Positions 1 through 6,700 of a DNA stretch of 35,999 nt are shown piece after piece (positions within the stretch are counted from its first letter, which is position 1; every line of letters begins with the position of its first letter). This DNA is from Candidatus Nomurabacteria bacterium RIFOXYB1_FULL_39_16 (GTDB lineage: Bacteria > Patescibacteriota > Minisyncoccia > Phycocordibacterales > UBA9973). Below the pieces are notes generated by a model. The model saw nothing but the letters and a program-made list of their open reading frames with translations. It did not search any database and was not told where the DNA came from. The stretch is from the NCBI GenBank assembly GCA_001787205.1, contig MFWB01000012.1:44172-80170 (forward strand). The letters are read 5' to 3'. The translations under genes were made by a program, and so were the position numbers.

Positions 1-1
1 C

Positions 2-439
2 CCTTTGGGTCGCAATTTTTTAACCCGAGGAGTCGCCTCCGGCTTGAATTGCACCATGGACGAAGCGAACTCCCTCATTTCTCTTTTTAAAGATGGACAC
101 GCGGAAAAGAGAGTAGCCAAAAAGCTCACCTTGATTATGAAAGAGCTTCAGAAGAAGTGGCTCGAAAAATTCCAAGAATCGTTGGCTAATCTTTCTCACG
201 ATATTTCTATTCCATCCACTATTTATATCGCGATAGATAAAGATTTGGCGGATTTTTTCTCCGAAACGATTAAAAGCGAGCAATTTAGCCAATACACTCT
301 GGCGGAATCAAAATTTGAGGTTGTTTTTTTAAGTACGGAACTACTTCATGGCATAGCCACCTTTAAAGAGCCGATAATCCGTGAGCCATTTCTCATCATT
401 GATTCCATTTACATTAACCGCTTTTTAATTGAAACATAA
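2..439 (+). CDS. Actin-like ATPase, PilM/FtsA type, C-terminal part (5' truncated)
   Basis: The reading frame is open back to the window edge, so only the last 146 codons are seen and the true start lies upstream. The stretch GRNFLTRGVASGLNCTMDEAN resembles the segment of PilM/FtsA-type actin-like ATPases in which a Gly-rich loop is followed by a Thr-Arg pair and an amphipathic helix. Proteins of this fold assemble on the inner face of the membrane in type IV pilus or division complexes. The stop is 2 bases before the next gene, a membrane protein, which fits a shared operon. The ATP-binding motifs would lie in the missing part, so the family call is tentative; only the position and frame are certain. 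Confidence 0.5.
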   Translation, partial: PLGRNFLTRGVASGLNCTMDEANSLISLFKDGHAEKRVAKKLTLIMKELQKKWLEKFQESLANLSHDISIPSTIYIAIDKDLADFFSETIKSEQFSQYTLAESKFEVVFLSTELLHGIATFKEPIIREPFLIIDSIYINRFLIET

Positions 440-441
440 AT

Positions 442-1737
442 ATGCCTAAATACCTTTTTGAAGATATGGTAAGGAACAAACGTCTCAAGCAAGGGGCGGG
501 GAAAGAAATTCGGGAAGAAAAAAAAGAACCGGAACCCAAAAAAGAACCTATCTCAGAGATAATATACAAAGTGTCGGAAACAAAAGAGGCTAGAGTTATT
601 TATTCTAAAAGCAGGGGAAGATATATGCTCTGGACTATTGCGGGTATTTCCATAACTTTTTTTCTCTTTGCGCTTTCCTTTTTATTTTCAAACGCAGAAA
701 TTGTGGTGGATCCCAAGACAAGAGAAGTGGTTTTAAATGAAAATTTATCCGCTAACTTAAACTCAAACAGTGGTTTGCCTTTTAACCTGGTAGTTTTTGA
801 CGACACAGAAAGTAAAACCATAAAAGCAACAGGAGAAAAAGATGTGGCTGAAAAAGCAGTGGGTACCGTTATAATTTACAATACTTTCAGCTCCGCCCCT
901 CAGACACTCAGTATAGATACAAGGCTGGAAGGTTCCAACGGTAAGATGTATAAGACAGAAACGAAGACTGTAGTGCCGGGGATGAAAAAGGGAAGTACTA
1001 CTCCCGGTTCGGTTGAAGTGAAGATTTATGCGGCAGAGGCCGGGGAGGAATACAATAGCGTTCCGCTTGATTTTAAGATTTTTGGATTCAAGGGCACACC
1101 GAAATATTCCAAGTTCTACGGCAGGTCTAAGACGGGGACACAGATAACAGGTGGGTTTAAAGGTAGGGTTCCTTCTGTTTCAGAAGAGGAGAAAACAGTC
1201 GCTATGACCGAAATGGAAACAACTCTAAAAGCGAAACTACTTAAAAAGGTAGCTACGCCCGGGTTTGTTTTGTTTAAAGATGCGGTGTTTTTCAATATAG
1301 GTGATGCAGATATTCCATCTGCTACTCTGGAAAACAATCTTGCGACTATTACGCTTAAAGGCACAATTCACGGTATTTTATTTAATGAAGAAAAACTAAC
1401 CAAGAAGATAGCGGAGGATAATATTGAGGAATATGATGGTGCCGAAGTTTATATTCCGAATATCAAAGATTTAGTCTTTACCCCCGGCAACAATCTTACC
1501 TTTGAAGATTTAAAAAGTATAAATTTCAATTTGTCTGGTCCAGTGAAAATTGTCTCCAGGTTGGATGAAGATAAATTCACCACCGACCTTCTCGGTATAT
1601 CAAAAAAGAATTTTATTCAAATCTTGTCTCAATATCCAAATATTGAATCTGCTATCTTAAAACTAAGGTTCCCATGGATGCAATCCATCCCAGACGAAGC
1701 GGAAAATATAAAAGTCATTGTAAATTATCCAAAGTAA
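442..1737 (+). CDS. Single-pass membrane protein, baseplate-J-like extracytoplasmic part
   Basis: A 431-residue protein with a charged Lys/Glu-rich cytoplasmic N-terminus (residues 1-60), one hydrophobic segment near residues 62-84 and a long extracytoplasmic part rich in beta-forming sequence. The block around residues 136-215 (GTVIIYNTFSSAPQTL, then VVPG, then AEAGEEYN and GFKGTPKY) is of the type labelled baseplate J-like in Patescibacteria, as far as I recall. It starts 2 bases after an actin-like ATPase gene, the arrangement expected if a cytoplasmic ATPase works with a bitopic envelope protein. No catalytic motif is visible. A role in a surface appendage or envelope complex is inference. 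Confidence 0.55.
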   Translation: MPKYLFEDMVRNKRLKQGAGKEIREEKKEPEPKKEPISEIIYKVSETKEARVIYSKSRGRYMLWTIAGISITFFLFALSFLFSNAEIVVDPKTREVVLNENLSANLNSNSGLPFNLVVFDDTESKTIKATGEKDVAEKAVGTVIIYNTFSSAPQTLSIDTRLEGSNGKMYKTETKTVVPGMKKGSTTPGSVEVKIYAAEAGEEYNSVPLDFKIFGFKGTPKYSKFYGRSKTGTQITGGFKGRVPSVSEEEKTVAMTEMETTLKAKLLKKVATPGFVLFKDAVFFNIGDADIPSATLENNLATITLKGTIHGILFNEEKLTKKIAEDNIEEYDGAEVYIPNIKDLVFTPGNNLTFEDLKSINFNLSGPVKIVSRLDEDKFTTDLLGISKKNFIQILSQYPNIESAILKLRFPWMQSIPDEAENIKVIVNYPK

Positions 1738-1741
1738 CCCC

Positions 1742-1770
1742 TTGACGTCGTTGGGTAATTTTATTATAGT
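1742..1770 (+). promoter_or_regulatory. Promoter of infA
   Basis: TTGACG at 1742-1747 and TATAGT at 1765-1770 are separated by 17 bases, close to the sigma-70 consensus. A second TATAGT follows at 1771-1776. The ATG of infA is at 1785, so the predicted transcript carries at most about 8 untranslated bases, with no Shine-Dalgarno sequence. Confidence 0.7.
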
Positions 1771-1784
1771 TATAGTACATATAC

Positions 1785-2030
1785 ATGAGTGATTCAAAAA
1801 ATGAAAAAATTGTGACGGCCAGAGGAGTTGTTACCGAAGCGTTGCCTTCTACTTTATTCCGAGTGAAAATGAAAGACAGTAATGCAGAAAATGGGGAGGA
1901 TGAGAAAGAAATTCTGGCGTATCTGGGAGGTAAAATGCGTATGCATAGAATCAAGGTTTTAATAGGAGATTCGGTGGAGGTCGTGCTCGATTCTTATGGT
2001 GGCAAAGGTAGAATAGTAAAAAGGTTGTAA
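1785..2030 (+). CDS. infA: Translation initiation factor IF-1
   Basis: An 81-residue S1/OB-fold protein. It shows the IF-1 pattern: an N-terminal strand ending in GVVTEALPSTLFRV, the central ILAYLGGKMRMHRIKVLIGD block and the C-terminal GKGRIVKR. IF-1 binds the 30S A site and helps IF-2 and IF-3 during initiation. It is slightly longer than the usual 72 residues because of an acidic insert (DSNAENGEDE, about residues 33-42). It leads the ribosomal cluster, as in many bacteria, but secY, adk and map, which often precede infA, are replaced here by envelope genes. Its own promoter lies directly upstream and probably gives a nearly leaderless mRNA. Confidence 0.95.
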   Translation: MSDSKNEKIVTARGVVTEALPSTLFRVKMKDSNAENGEDEKEILAYLGGKMRMHRIKVLIGDSVEVVLDSYGGKGRIVKRL

Positions 2031-2050
2031 TTTTTTTGATAATGGTGTAT

Positions 2051-2056
2051 TATACT
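2051..2056 (+). promoter_or_regulatory. Likely -10 box for the rpmJ-rpsI operon
   Basis: TATACT at 2051-2056 lies 20 bases after the infA stop in an AT-rich gap of about 130 bases (2031-2163). No good -35 is visible at 17 bases. If used, it gives a leader of about 100 bases before rpmJ, which holds a weak AAGG/CCTT hairpin near 2096-2109. The leader could carry ribosomal-protein feedback control, but no known motif is recognised. Confidence 0.4.
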
Positions 2057-2163
2057 CAGTACGGTTTGTAAAAGGTTATAACGCTGAAAAAATAAGGGTT
2101 TTTCCTTGTTTTTCTTCTGTTATGTAGTCTTTTTGAACAAAAGAGTGTGAAAAGAAATTTTTT

Positions 2164-2274
2164 ATGAAAATAAAATCATCCGTAAAAAAAATTTGTGATA
2201 ATTGTAAAATGGTCAGACGAGCCAGGCATTTAAGAATAATTTGTACTAACCCTAAACACAAACAAAAACAATAA
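2164..2274 (+). CDS. rpmJ: Ribosomal protein bL36
   Basis: A 36-residue Arg/Lys-rich protein starting [19 protein letters not shown] and ending NPKHKQKQ. It has the zinc-binding set of the C+ form of L36: C11, C14, C27 and H32. It binds 23S rRNA in the large subunit. It sits between infA and rpsM, its standard place, with 3 bases to rpsM. The gene is short and easily missed, but position, length and zinc ligands make the call firm. No Shine-Dalgarno is present, only T-rich sequence before the ATG. Confidence 0.95.
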   Translation: MKIKSSVKKICDNCKMVRRARHLRIICTNPKHKQKQ

Positions 2275-2277
2275 TTT

Positions 2278-2658
2278 ATGAGAATTCTAGGAATCACAGT
2301 ACCAAACGAAAAAAGACTTGAGATTGGCTTGACCTGTCTGTATGGTATAGGCATTTCGTCTGCCCGCAAGATCTTGGACCAAGTCGGCATTGACCGCGGA
2401 AAGAAAGCCAAGGATTTAACTCCAGATGAGGAAAACAAAATTCGTCTTCTTGTGGAGAAAATTCCGATTGAAGGAAATTTGAAACGAGAAACAGCCGCTA
2501 ACATAAAAAGATTGAAAGATATTAAAAGTTACAGAGGTGTCCGTCATATGAAGAGATTGCCTGTTCGCGGACAGCGCACCAAGACAAATTCCAGAACGGT
2601 AAGGGGTAACGTCAGAAAGACGATGGCCTCAGGTAAGAGAAAGGAAAGCAAGACATAA
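2278..2658 (+). CDS. rpsM: Ribosomal protein uS13
   Basis: A 126-residue protein with the uS13 hallmarks: an N-terminal MRILGITVPNEKRLEIGLTCLYGIG helix-two-turn-helix start, and the C-terminal SYRGVRHMKRLPVRGQRTKTNSRT block that binds the 16S rRNA head and contacts P-site tRNA. The start is the ATG after TAATTT; no Shine-Dalgarno is seen. Second gene of the alpha-type operon, 4 bases from rpsK. The tail is basic, as usual. Confidence 0.97.
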   Translation: MRILGITVPNEKRLEIGLTCLYGIGISSARKILDQVGIDRGKKAKDLTPDEENKIRLLVEKIPIEGNLKRETAANIKRLKDIKSYRGVRHMKRLPVRGQRTKTNSRTVRGNVRKTMASGKRKESKT

Positions 2659-2662
2659 TTTT

Positions 2663-3115
2663 ATGGCAAAGACCAAAACAACAACTGAAGAAGAGAAAAA
2701 AGTGGAAGGAGCACCGGAAGAGATGACAGGAGAAGAAAAAAAGGCTCCATCCAAGACACCAAAGAAGAAAATAGTCTCAGGTGTTTTGCACGTTGAAGCG
2801 ACCTTCAATAATACGAAAGTTCTTTTTTCAGACAAAATAGGCAACACCTTGTTCTGGGGAAGTGCTGGTGCAATGGGTTTCAGAGGAGCTAAAAAGGGAA
2901 CCCCGTTTGCCGCTTCCAAGGTGGGTGATGTGATTGGCGGTAAGGCTGCAGCCCTAGGGGTGAAAGATGCGGATGTGGTCATTCTGGGAGTCGGTTCTGG
3001 ACGCGAACCCGCAGTCAGAGCATTTATGGCTCATGGCATTGAAGTCACTTCCATATTAGACGCTACACCGGTGCCTCACAACGGACCGAAGGCCAAGAAG
3101 CCAAGAAGAGTATAA
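2663..3115 (+). CDS. rpsK: Ribosomal protein uS11
   Basis: A 150-residue protein whose core from about residue 38 (VSGVLHVEATFNNTKVLFSD) to the C-terminal HNGPKAKKPRRV is typical uS11 of the 30S platform. The HNG site, where isoaspartate forms in other bacteria, is kept. The first 35 residues are a low-complexity Lys/Glu/Thr extension. An internal start within the extension cannot be excluded, but the ATG at 2663 is 4 bases after rpsM, as expected for this operon. Confidence 0.96.
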   Translation: MAKTKTTTEEEKKVEGAPEEMTGEEKKAPSKTPKKKIVSGVLHVEATFNNTKVLFSDKIGNTLFWGSAGAMGFRGAKKGTPFAASKVGDVIGGKAAALGVKDADVVILGVGSGREPAVRAFMAHGIEVTSILDATPVPHNGPKAKKPRRV

Positions 3116-3120
3116 AGATA

Positions 3121-3152
3121 AATTACGAATTAAAAATTACGAATTACGAATT
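3121..3152 (+). repeat. Overlapping AATTACGAATT repeats
   Basis: The 11-mer AATTACGAATT occurs three times in the rpsK-rpsD gap, at 3121-3131, 3135-3145 and 3142-3152, the last two overlapping. Each unit is an AATT-ACG-AATT near-palindrome. The gap is otherwise empty. No promoter or rRNA-like structure is recognised. Confidence 0.8.
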
Positions 3153-3157
3153 CAAGT

Positions 3158-3760
3158 ATGATAAGTAAACCAAAATTTAAAATTTGCAGAAGGTTGGGTC
3201 CAGGAGTTTATGACAAATGTCAGACTTCCAAGTTTGCCGCAGCTTCCACCAAGACTCTACCGGGAGGAAAGAGACCGAAAGCTCCCACTGAGTACGGAGC
3301 TCAACTCATAGAAAAGCAGAAGACACGTTTTTCATACGGGATATCGGAACGTCAACTATCCAACTACGTCAAGAAAGTTTCTCATATCAAGGGCGCAGGC
3401 ACCGCGGAAAAATTATATGAAAATCTTGAATCTCGCCTCGATAACGCCGTTTATAGAATGGGGCTCGGGGTAAGCAGGCGCGCCACCAGACAAATGGTTT
3501 CTCATGGACATTTTATTGTGAATAATCACAGAGTGACTATCCCTTCTTACGAACTAAAGACTGGAGATGTTGTGAAAATCCGCGAGGGAAGTAAAGTCAA
3601 GAAAATTTTCGCTAATTTGGCGGACAGGTTGAAAGACTACAGTGCTCCGACTTGGGTGGCGTTTGATTTGAATACTATGGAAGGGCGCATTTTAGCCAAA
3701 CCAAAAAACATTGAAACATTTTTAGACCTTAACGCCGTACTTGAATTTTACAGCCGTTAA
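3158..3760 (+). CDS. rpsD: Ribosomal protein uS4
   Basis: A 200-residue uS4: an N-terminal region without a zinc-cluster set of cysteines, the conserved EKQKTRFSYGISERQLSNYVKK segment around residues 52-73, and an S4 RNA-binding domain (about residues 93-155, RLDNAVYRMGLGVSRRATRQMVSHGHFIVN). It is an early 16S-binding assembly protein and in other bacteria represses this operon. It lies between rpsK and rpoA, as in most bacteria. The start ATG follows a small repeat array and lacks a Shine-Dalgarno. Confidence 0.96.
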   Translation: MISKPKFKICRRLGPGVYDKCQTSKFAAASTKTLPGGKRPKAPTEYGAQLIEKQKTRFSYGISERQLSNYVKKVSHIKGAGTAEKLYENLESRLDNAVYRMGLGVSRRATRQMVSHGHFIVNNHRVTIPSYELKTGDVVKIREGSKVKKIFANLADRLKDYSAPTWVAFDLNTMEGRILAKPKNIETFLDLNAVLEFYSR

Positions 3761-3808
3761 ATTTACTTGTTTGTATTATTAAAATTAAAAGCTAACTTTT
3801 TTAAAATT

Positions 3809-4783
3809 ATGCCTGAATATAAAATAATTATGCCTTCCAAGCCTCGTGTAGTTGAGGAAAACGGCAATAAAGGAGTATTTGAAATAGACGGCCTATACCC
3901 TGGATACGGGCACACTCTCGGCAACAGTCTAAGAAGAATAATTCTTTCTTCTTTACCTGGAGCGAGCGTCACTTCTATTAAGATTGACGGTGTTTCGCAT
4001 GAATTTCAGACAATGGATGGCATTAAAGAAGACGTAATTGTAATGATTTTAAATCTGAAGAAAACTCGTTTCAAAATGATATCCGACGAACCACAGACAG
4101 TAACTCTTTCCATTAAAGGACCGAAGGAAATCTTGGCGGGAGACATCAAGACCGGAGGACAAGTGGAAATATTGAATCCAGAGCTTCATATTGCTGAAGT
4201 TACCGGCAAGGTAAATTTAAATATAGAAATGAAGATTGAGAAGGGTCTGGGCTTCATCGCGAAAGAAGTTTTCCAAAAAGAAAAAGTGGATGTCGGTACT
4301 ATTGCGGTGGATGCGATCTTTACTCCGATTCGCCGAGTGGCTTATGAAGTTGAAAATATGCGCGTTGGCGATAAGACCAACCACAACCGTCTCCGAATTT
4401 CTATTGAAACCGATGGCACCCTCACTCCTCGTGAAGCATTGTCTCGCTCTATTGAAATTATGATCAACCAGCTGAAAGCTATTGTTGATTTTAAAGAACC
4501 GGAAGAAGAAATAAAGATAAGTAAAAAAGTTTCCAAGGAAGAAGAAGAGGAAAAAGACGAGAAGAAGGGGGAAGACTTCGCGGATGTGTTAAAGACTCGC
4601 ACAGACAGTCTGGACCTCTCCACCAGGACATTGAATGCTTTGACTTCCGCCAACATCAGAACTCTGGGAGGACTTGCTCGCAAGAAAAGAGAAGATTTAC
4701 TTGAGGTAGAGGGTATCGGTGAAAAAGGAATTACAGAAATTAAAAAAGTTTTGAATAAATTTGGCCTGAATTTAAAAGAGTAA
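3809..4783 (+). CDS. rpoA: RNA polymerase alpha subunit
   Basis: A 324-residue alpha subunit. The N-terminal domain has the dimerisation and assembly motif GYGHTLGNSLRRIILSSLPG and the later NHNRLRISIETDGTLTPREAL block. An acidic linker of Glu/Lys/Asp (about residues 230-253) leads to an alpha-CTD with helix-hairpin-helix elements (LSTRTLNALTSANIRTLGGL, LLEVEGIGEKGITEIKK). The open frame extends up to a TTG at 3767, but the ATG at 3809 matches the usual family start (MPEYKIIMPSKPR) and is preferred. It sits between rpsD and rplQ as expected. Confidence 0.96.
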   Translation: MPEYKIIMPSKPRVVEENGNKGVFEIDGLYPGYGHTLGNSLRRIILSSLPGASVTSIKIDGVSHEFQTMDGIKEDVIVMILNLKKTRFKMISDEPQTVTLSIKGPKEILAGDIKTGGQVEILNPELHIAEVTGKVNLNIEMKIEKGLGFIAKEVFQKEKVDVGTIAVDAIFTPIRRVAYEVENMRVGDKTNHNRLRISIETDGTLTPREALSRSIEIMINQLKAIVDFKEPEEEIKISKKVSKEEEEEKDEKKGEDFADVLKTRTDSLDLSTRTLNALTSANIRTLGGLARKKREDLLEVEGIGEKGITEIKKVLNKFGLNLKE

Positions 4784-4807
4784 TTATGCATTTGAAAGAA
4801 TAATTTT

Positions 4808-5161
4808 ATGCGACACCACAACAATACAAGAAAATTCGGCAGAGACAAGACCCAAAAGCGCGCATTGCTTAATTCATTAGCGCTCAACTTGATAGTGCGT
4901 GAAAAAATCAAGACCACCGAACCGAAAGCTAAAGAGTTGCGACCTTTCATAGAAAAGCTGGTCACTCGCGCTAAAAAGAATGATTTGGCTACTCGCAGAA
5001 CCATCATCGCTAAACTATCCAGTAGTAATAAGGGAGTAAAAAAGCTTTTTGAAGTTCTGGCGCCCAAATACGCTGACAAAAAGGGGGGATATACCAGAGT
5101 TTTGAAATTGGGAGCCCGAAAGTCGGACGGCGCCAAGATGGCGATTATAGAATTTGTTTAA
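4808..5161 (+). CDS. rplQ: Ribosomal protein bL17
   Basis: A 117-residue bL17 beginning MRHHNNTRKFGRDKTQKRALLNSLALNLI, the typical basic N-terminus, with the KELRPFIEKLVTRAKKND helix and the C-terminal GGYTRVLKLGARKSDGAKMAIIEFV strand. It is a large-subunit protein near the exit tunnel. It follows rpoA by 24 bases. The spacer ends AATAATTTTATG, the AT-rich, Shine-Dalgarno-free start seen across this operon. Confidence 0.97.
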   Translation: MRHHNNTRKFGRDKTQKRALLNSLALNLIVREKIKTTEPKAKELRPFIEKLVTRAKKNDLATRRTIIAKLSSSNKGVKKLFEVLAPKYADKKGGYTRVLKLGARKSDGAKMAIIEFV

Positions 5162-5180
5162 TTTTCAATAATAGTTTAGT

Positions 5181-5558
5181 ATGAAAAACGCAATGAAAAA
5201 AACAGAAGTAAAAGAAATGAAAACGATAGACGCAAGCGGAATGGCGCTCGGTAGGGTGGCAAGTACTGTGGCTATGTCCTTGATGGGTAAGACCAAGGCG
5301 ACTTTTGAACGCAACAAGTATTCCGGTTTCCCAGTGAAAGTCATCAATGCTTCCAAGCTTCGCATCACAGCCAAGAAATTAGATGAAATTTTCCATACTA
5401 GATATTCAGGAATGAGAGGCGGACTTCGTGTCTTAAAAGGCACAGAAACGGCGGAGAAAAAGGGTTTAAAAGAATTAATCAAGCTCGCGACATTTCAGAT
5501 GCTTCCGGATAACAAATTACGCAGAGTGATGATGAAACATTTAACAATTGAAGACTAG
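5181..5558 (+). CDS. rplM: Ribosomal protein uL13
   Basis: A 125-residue uL13, shorter than the roughly 142 residues of E. coli L13. Recognisable parts are IDASGMALGRVASTVAMSLMGK, FPVKVINASKLRITAKK and RYSGMRGGLRVLKG (the family HSGYPGG-like loop in a changed form). It binds 23S rRNA early in 50S assembly. It is followed by rpsI, its almost universal partner. Two extra Met codons near the start leave the exact N-terminus open by up to 12 residues. Confidence 0.93.
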   Translation: MKNAMKKTEVKEMKTIDASGMALGRVASTVAMSLMGKTKATFERNKYSGFPVKVINASKLRITAKKLDEIFHTRYSGMRGGLRVLKGTETAEKKGLKELIKLATFQMLPDNKLRRVMMKHLTIED

Positions 5559-5584
5559 CGCCAAGCGTAATTTTACTAAATTAT

Positions 5585-6025
5585 ATGGATAAAGACAAAA
5601 AAGAAGTACAGACAAAAGATAAATACATAGAAGCGATTGGAAGACGTAAAACTTCCACAGCTAGAGTGCGTATCAAGCAGTCCGCGAAGACTCATTTTAT
5701 TGTAAACGACAAAGAGGCGAAAGAATTTTTCAAAACAGAAGTAGAACGCCGTTTGATACTGGATCCAATAATGAAAGGTATTCCGGCGAGCGGGACCAAG
5801 TCCGATACGAAATGGAGTGTGGAAGCGCATGTTTCGGGTGGAGGATTTCATTCCCAAGCTGAAGCGGTTCGCCATGGATTGGCTAGAGCTCTTATCTTGT
5901 CAGACATAGCTTTACGTGGAAGTATGAAGACTTTAGGATATCTAAAACGTGACCCAAGAGCAAAAGAACGAAGAAAATTCGGTCTCAAGAAAGCAAGGAA
6001 GGCACCACAATGGTCCAAACGTTAA
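5585..6025 (+). CDS. rpsI: Ribosomal protein uS9
   Basis: A 146-residue uS9: YIEAIGRRKTSTARVRI near the N-terminus, GGGFHSQAEAVRHGLARALI in the middle and the C-terminal RERRKFGLKKARKAPQWSKR, whose final Lys-Arg tail reaches the P-site tRNA. The N-terminus carries an extra Asp/Lys-rich stretch of about 13 residues. Last gene of the ribosomal operon, closed by a strong hairpin terminator. Confidence 0.97.
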   Translation: MDKDKKEVQTKDKYIEAIGRRKTSTARVRIKQSAKTHFIVNDKEAKEFFKTEVERRLILDPIMKGIPASGTKSDTKWSVEAHVSGGGFHSQAEAVRHGLARALILSDIALRGSMKTLGYLKRDPRAKERRKFGLKKARKAPQWSKR

Positions 6026-6033
6026 AAAACTAG

Positions 6034-6065
6034 AAAAATACCCCTTGAAAATAGGGGTATTTTTT
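6034..6065 (+). terminator. Terminator of the ribosomal operon
   Basis: A perfect 11-bp stem (AAAAATACCCC at 6034-6044 with GGGGTATTTTT at 6054-6064) around a 9-base loop, with the 3' arm ending in a T run. It lies 9 bases after the rpsI stop. The loop also contains the -35 box of the grpE promoter. Confidence 0.9.
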
Positions 6066-6073
6066 GTTAGTAT
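6045..6073 (+). promoter_or_regulatory. Promoter of grpE, extended -10
   Basis: TTGAAA (6045-6050), a 17-base spacer, and TAGTAT (6068-6073) preceded by TGT, making an extended -10. The grpE ATG is at 6080, only 6 bases on, so transcription should begin at or next to the start codon. The -35 box lies in the loop of the preceding terminator. Confidence 0.7.
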
Positions 6074-6079
6074 GGATAT

Positions 6080-6700
6080 ATGAGCGATGAAGAAGAAAAG
6101 AAAGATATTGAAAACAAACCCCTCGAGGCTGCTCGGGGTGATTCTGCTGAATCAGAAGCAGAAGTTCTTGAATTTGAATTTAACGAAGACGGGGAAGAGG
6201 ATTTGAAGAAAACTCTAAAAAAATTCAGGGCTGATTTAAAGCAGTTAAAGAAAGAAAAAGAAGAATACCTTACCGGTTGGCAGAAAGAGCGGGCAGACTT
6301 TGCCAATTATCGCAAACAAGAAGAAGAAAGGAGGGCAAACTTTTCGGAAAGTGTGCGAGAGCGAATTCTCACTCGTTTTTTAACAGTCGTTGATAGTTTC
6401 AATATGGCCTTTGCGAACAAAGAAGCTTGGGAAAAAGTTGATGCTAATTGGCGCAGAGGAGTGGAGTATATTTATTCCCAGATGAATACAATTTTTGAAG
6501 AATACGGGGTGAAGCCTGTCGGAGAAGAAGGAGAAATCTTTGACCCAAATATTCATCAATCCATAGAAATGATAGAAACTGACAAAAAAGAACAAGATCA
6601 CAAAGTGGCGAAAGTAATTCAAAAAGGATATAAACTAGGCGAACGCATTATGCGTCCCGCTCGAGTTAACGTGTATGAATACAAAGAATCCGCCAACTAG
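6080..6700 (+). CDS. grpE: Nucleotide exchange factor GrpE
   Basis: A 206-residue GrpE: a long acidic disordered N-terminus (about 1-45), a coiled coil (about 46-95, including LTGWQKERADFANYRKQEEE) and a C-terminal beta domain with the family signature near VKPVGEEGEIFDPNIHQSIEM and IQKGYKLGERIMRPARVNV. GrpE drives ADP release from DnaK, which is encoded at 11113 and separated by inserted genes. The start of a Cys-rich gene overlaps its 3' end by 26 bases. The N-terminus contains short palindromes at 6121-6140 and 6142-6155 that may be a decayed inserted element. Confidence 0.96.
   Translation: MSDEEEKKDIENKPLEAARGDSAESEAEVLEFEFNEDGEEDLKKTLKKFRADLKQLKKEKEEYLTGWQKERADFANYRKQEEERRANFSESVRERILTRFLTVVDSFNMAFANKEAWEKVDANWRRGVEYIYSQMNTIFEEYGVKPVGEEGEIFDPNIHQSIEMIETDKKEQDHKVAKVIQKGYKLGERIMRPARVNVYEYKESAN

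Noticed and set aside
2076-2504. Long open frame on the minus strand across rpmJ and rpsM
   Set aside because: It is the antisense shadow of conserved ribosomal genes and has no recognisable protein features.
4342-5136. 264-codon open frame on the minus strand
   Set aside because: It spans parts of rpoA and rplQ, both certain on the plus strand; the Ser/Leu/Phe-rich translation is typical of antisense frames.
6121-6155. Inserted palindromic element in the grpE N-terminus
   Set aside because: The hairpins are short and imperfect and the region is disordered and variable in GrpE, so there is no reference for an insertion; kept only as a remark.
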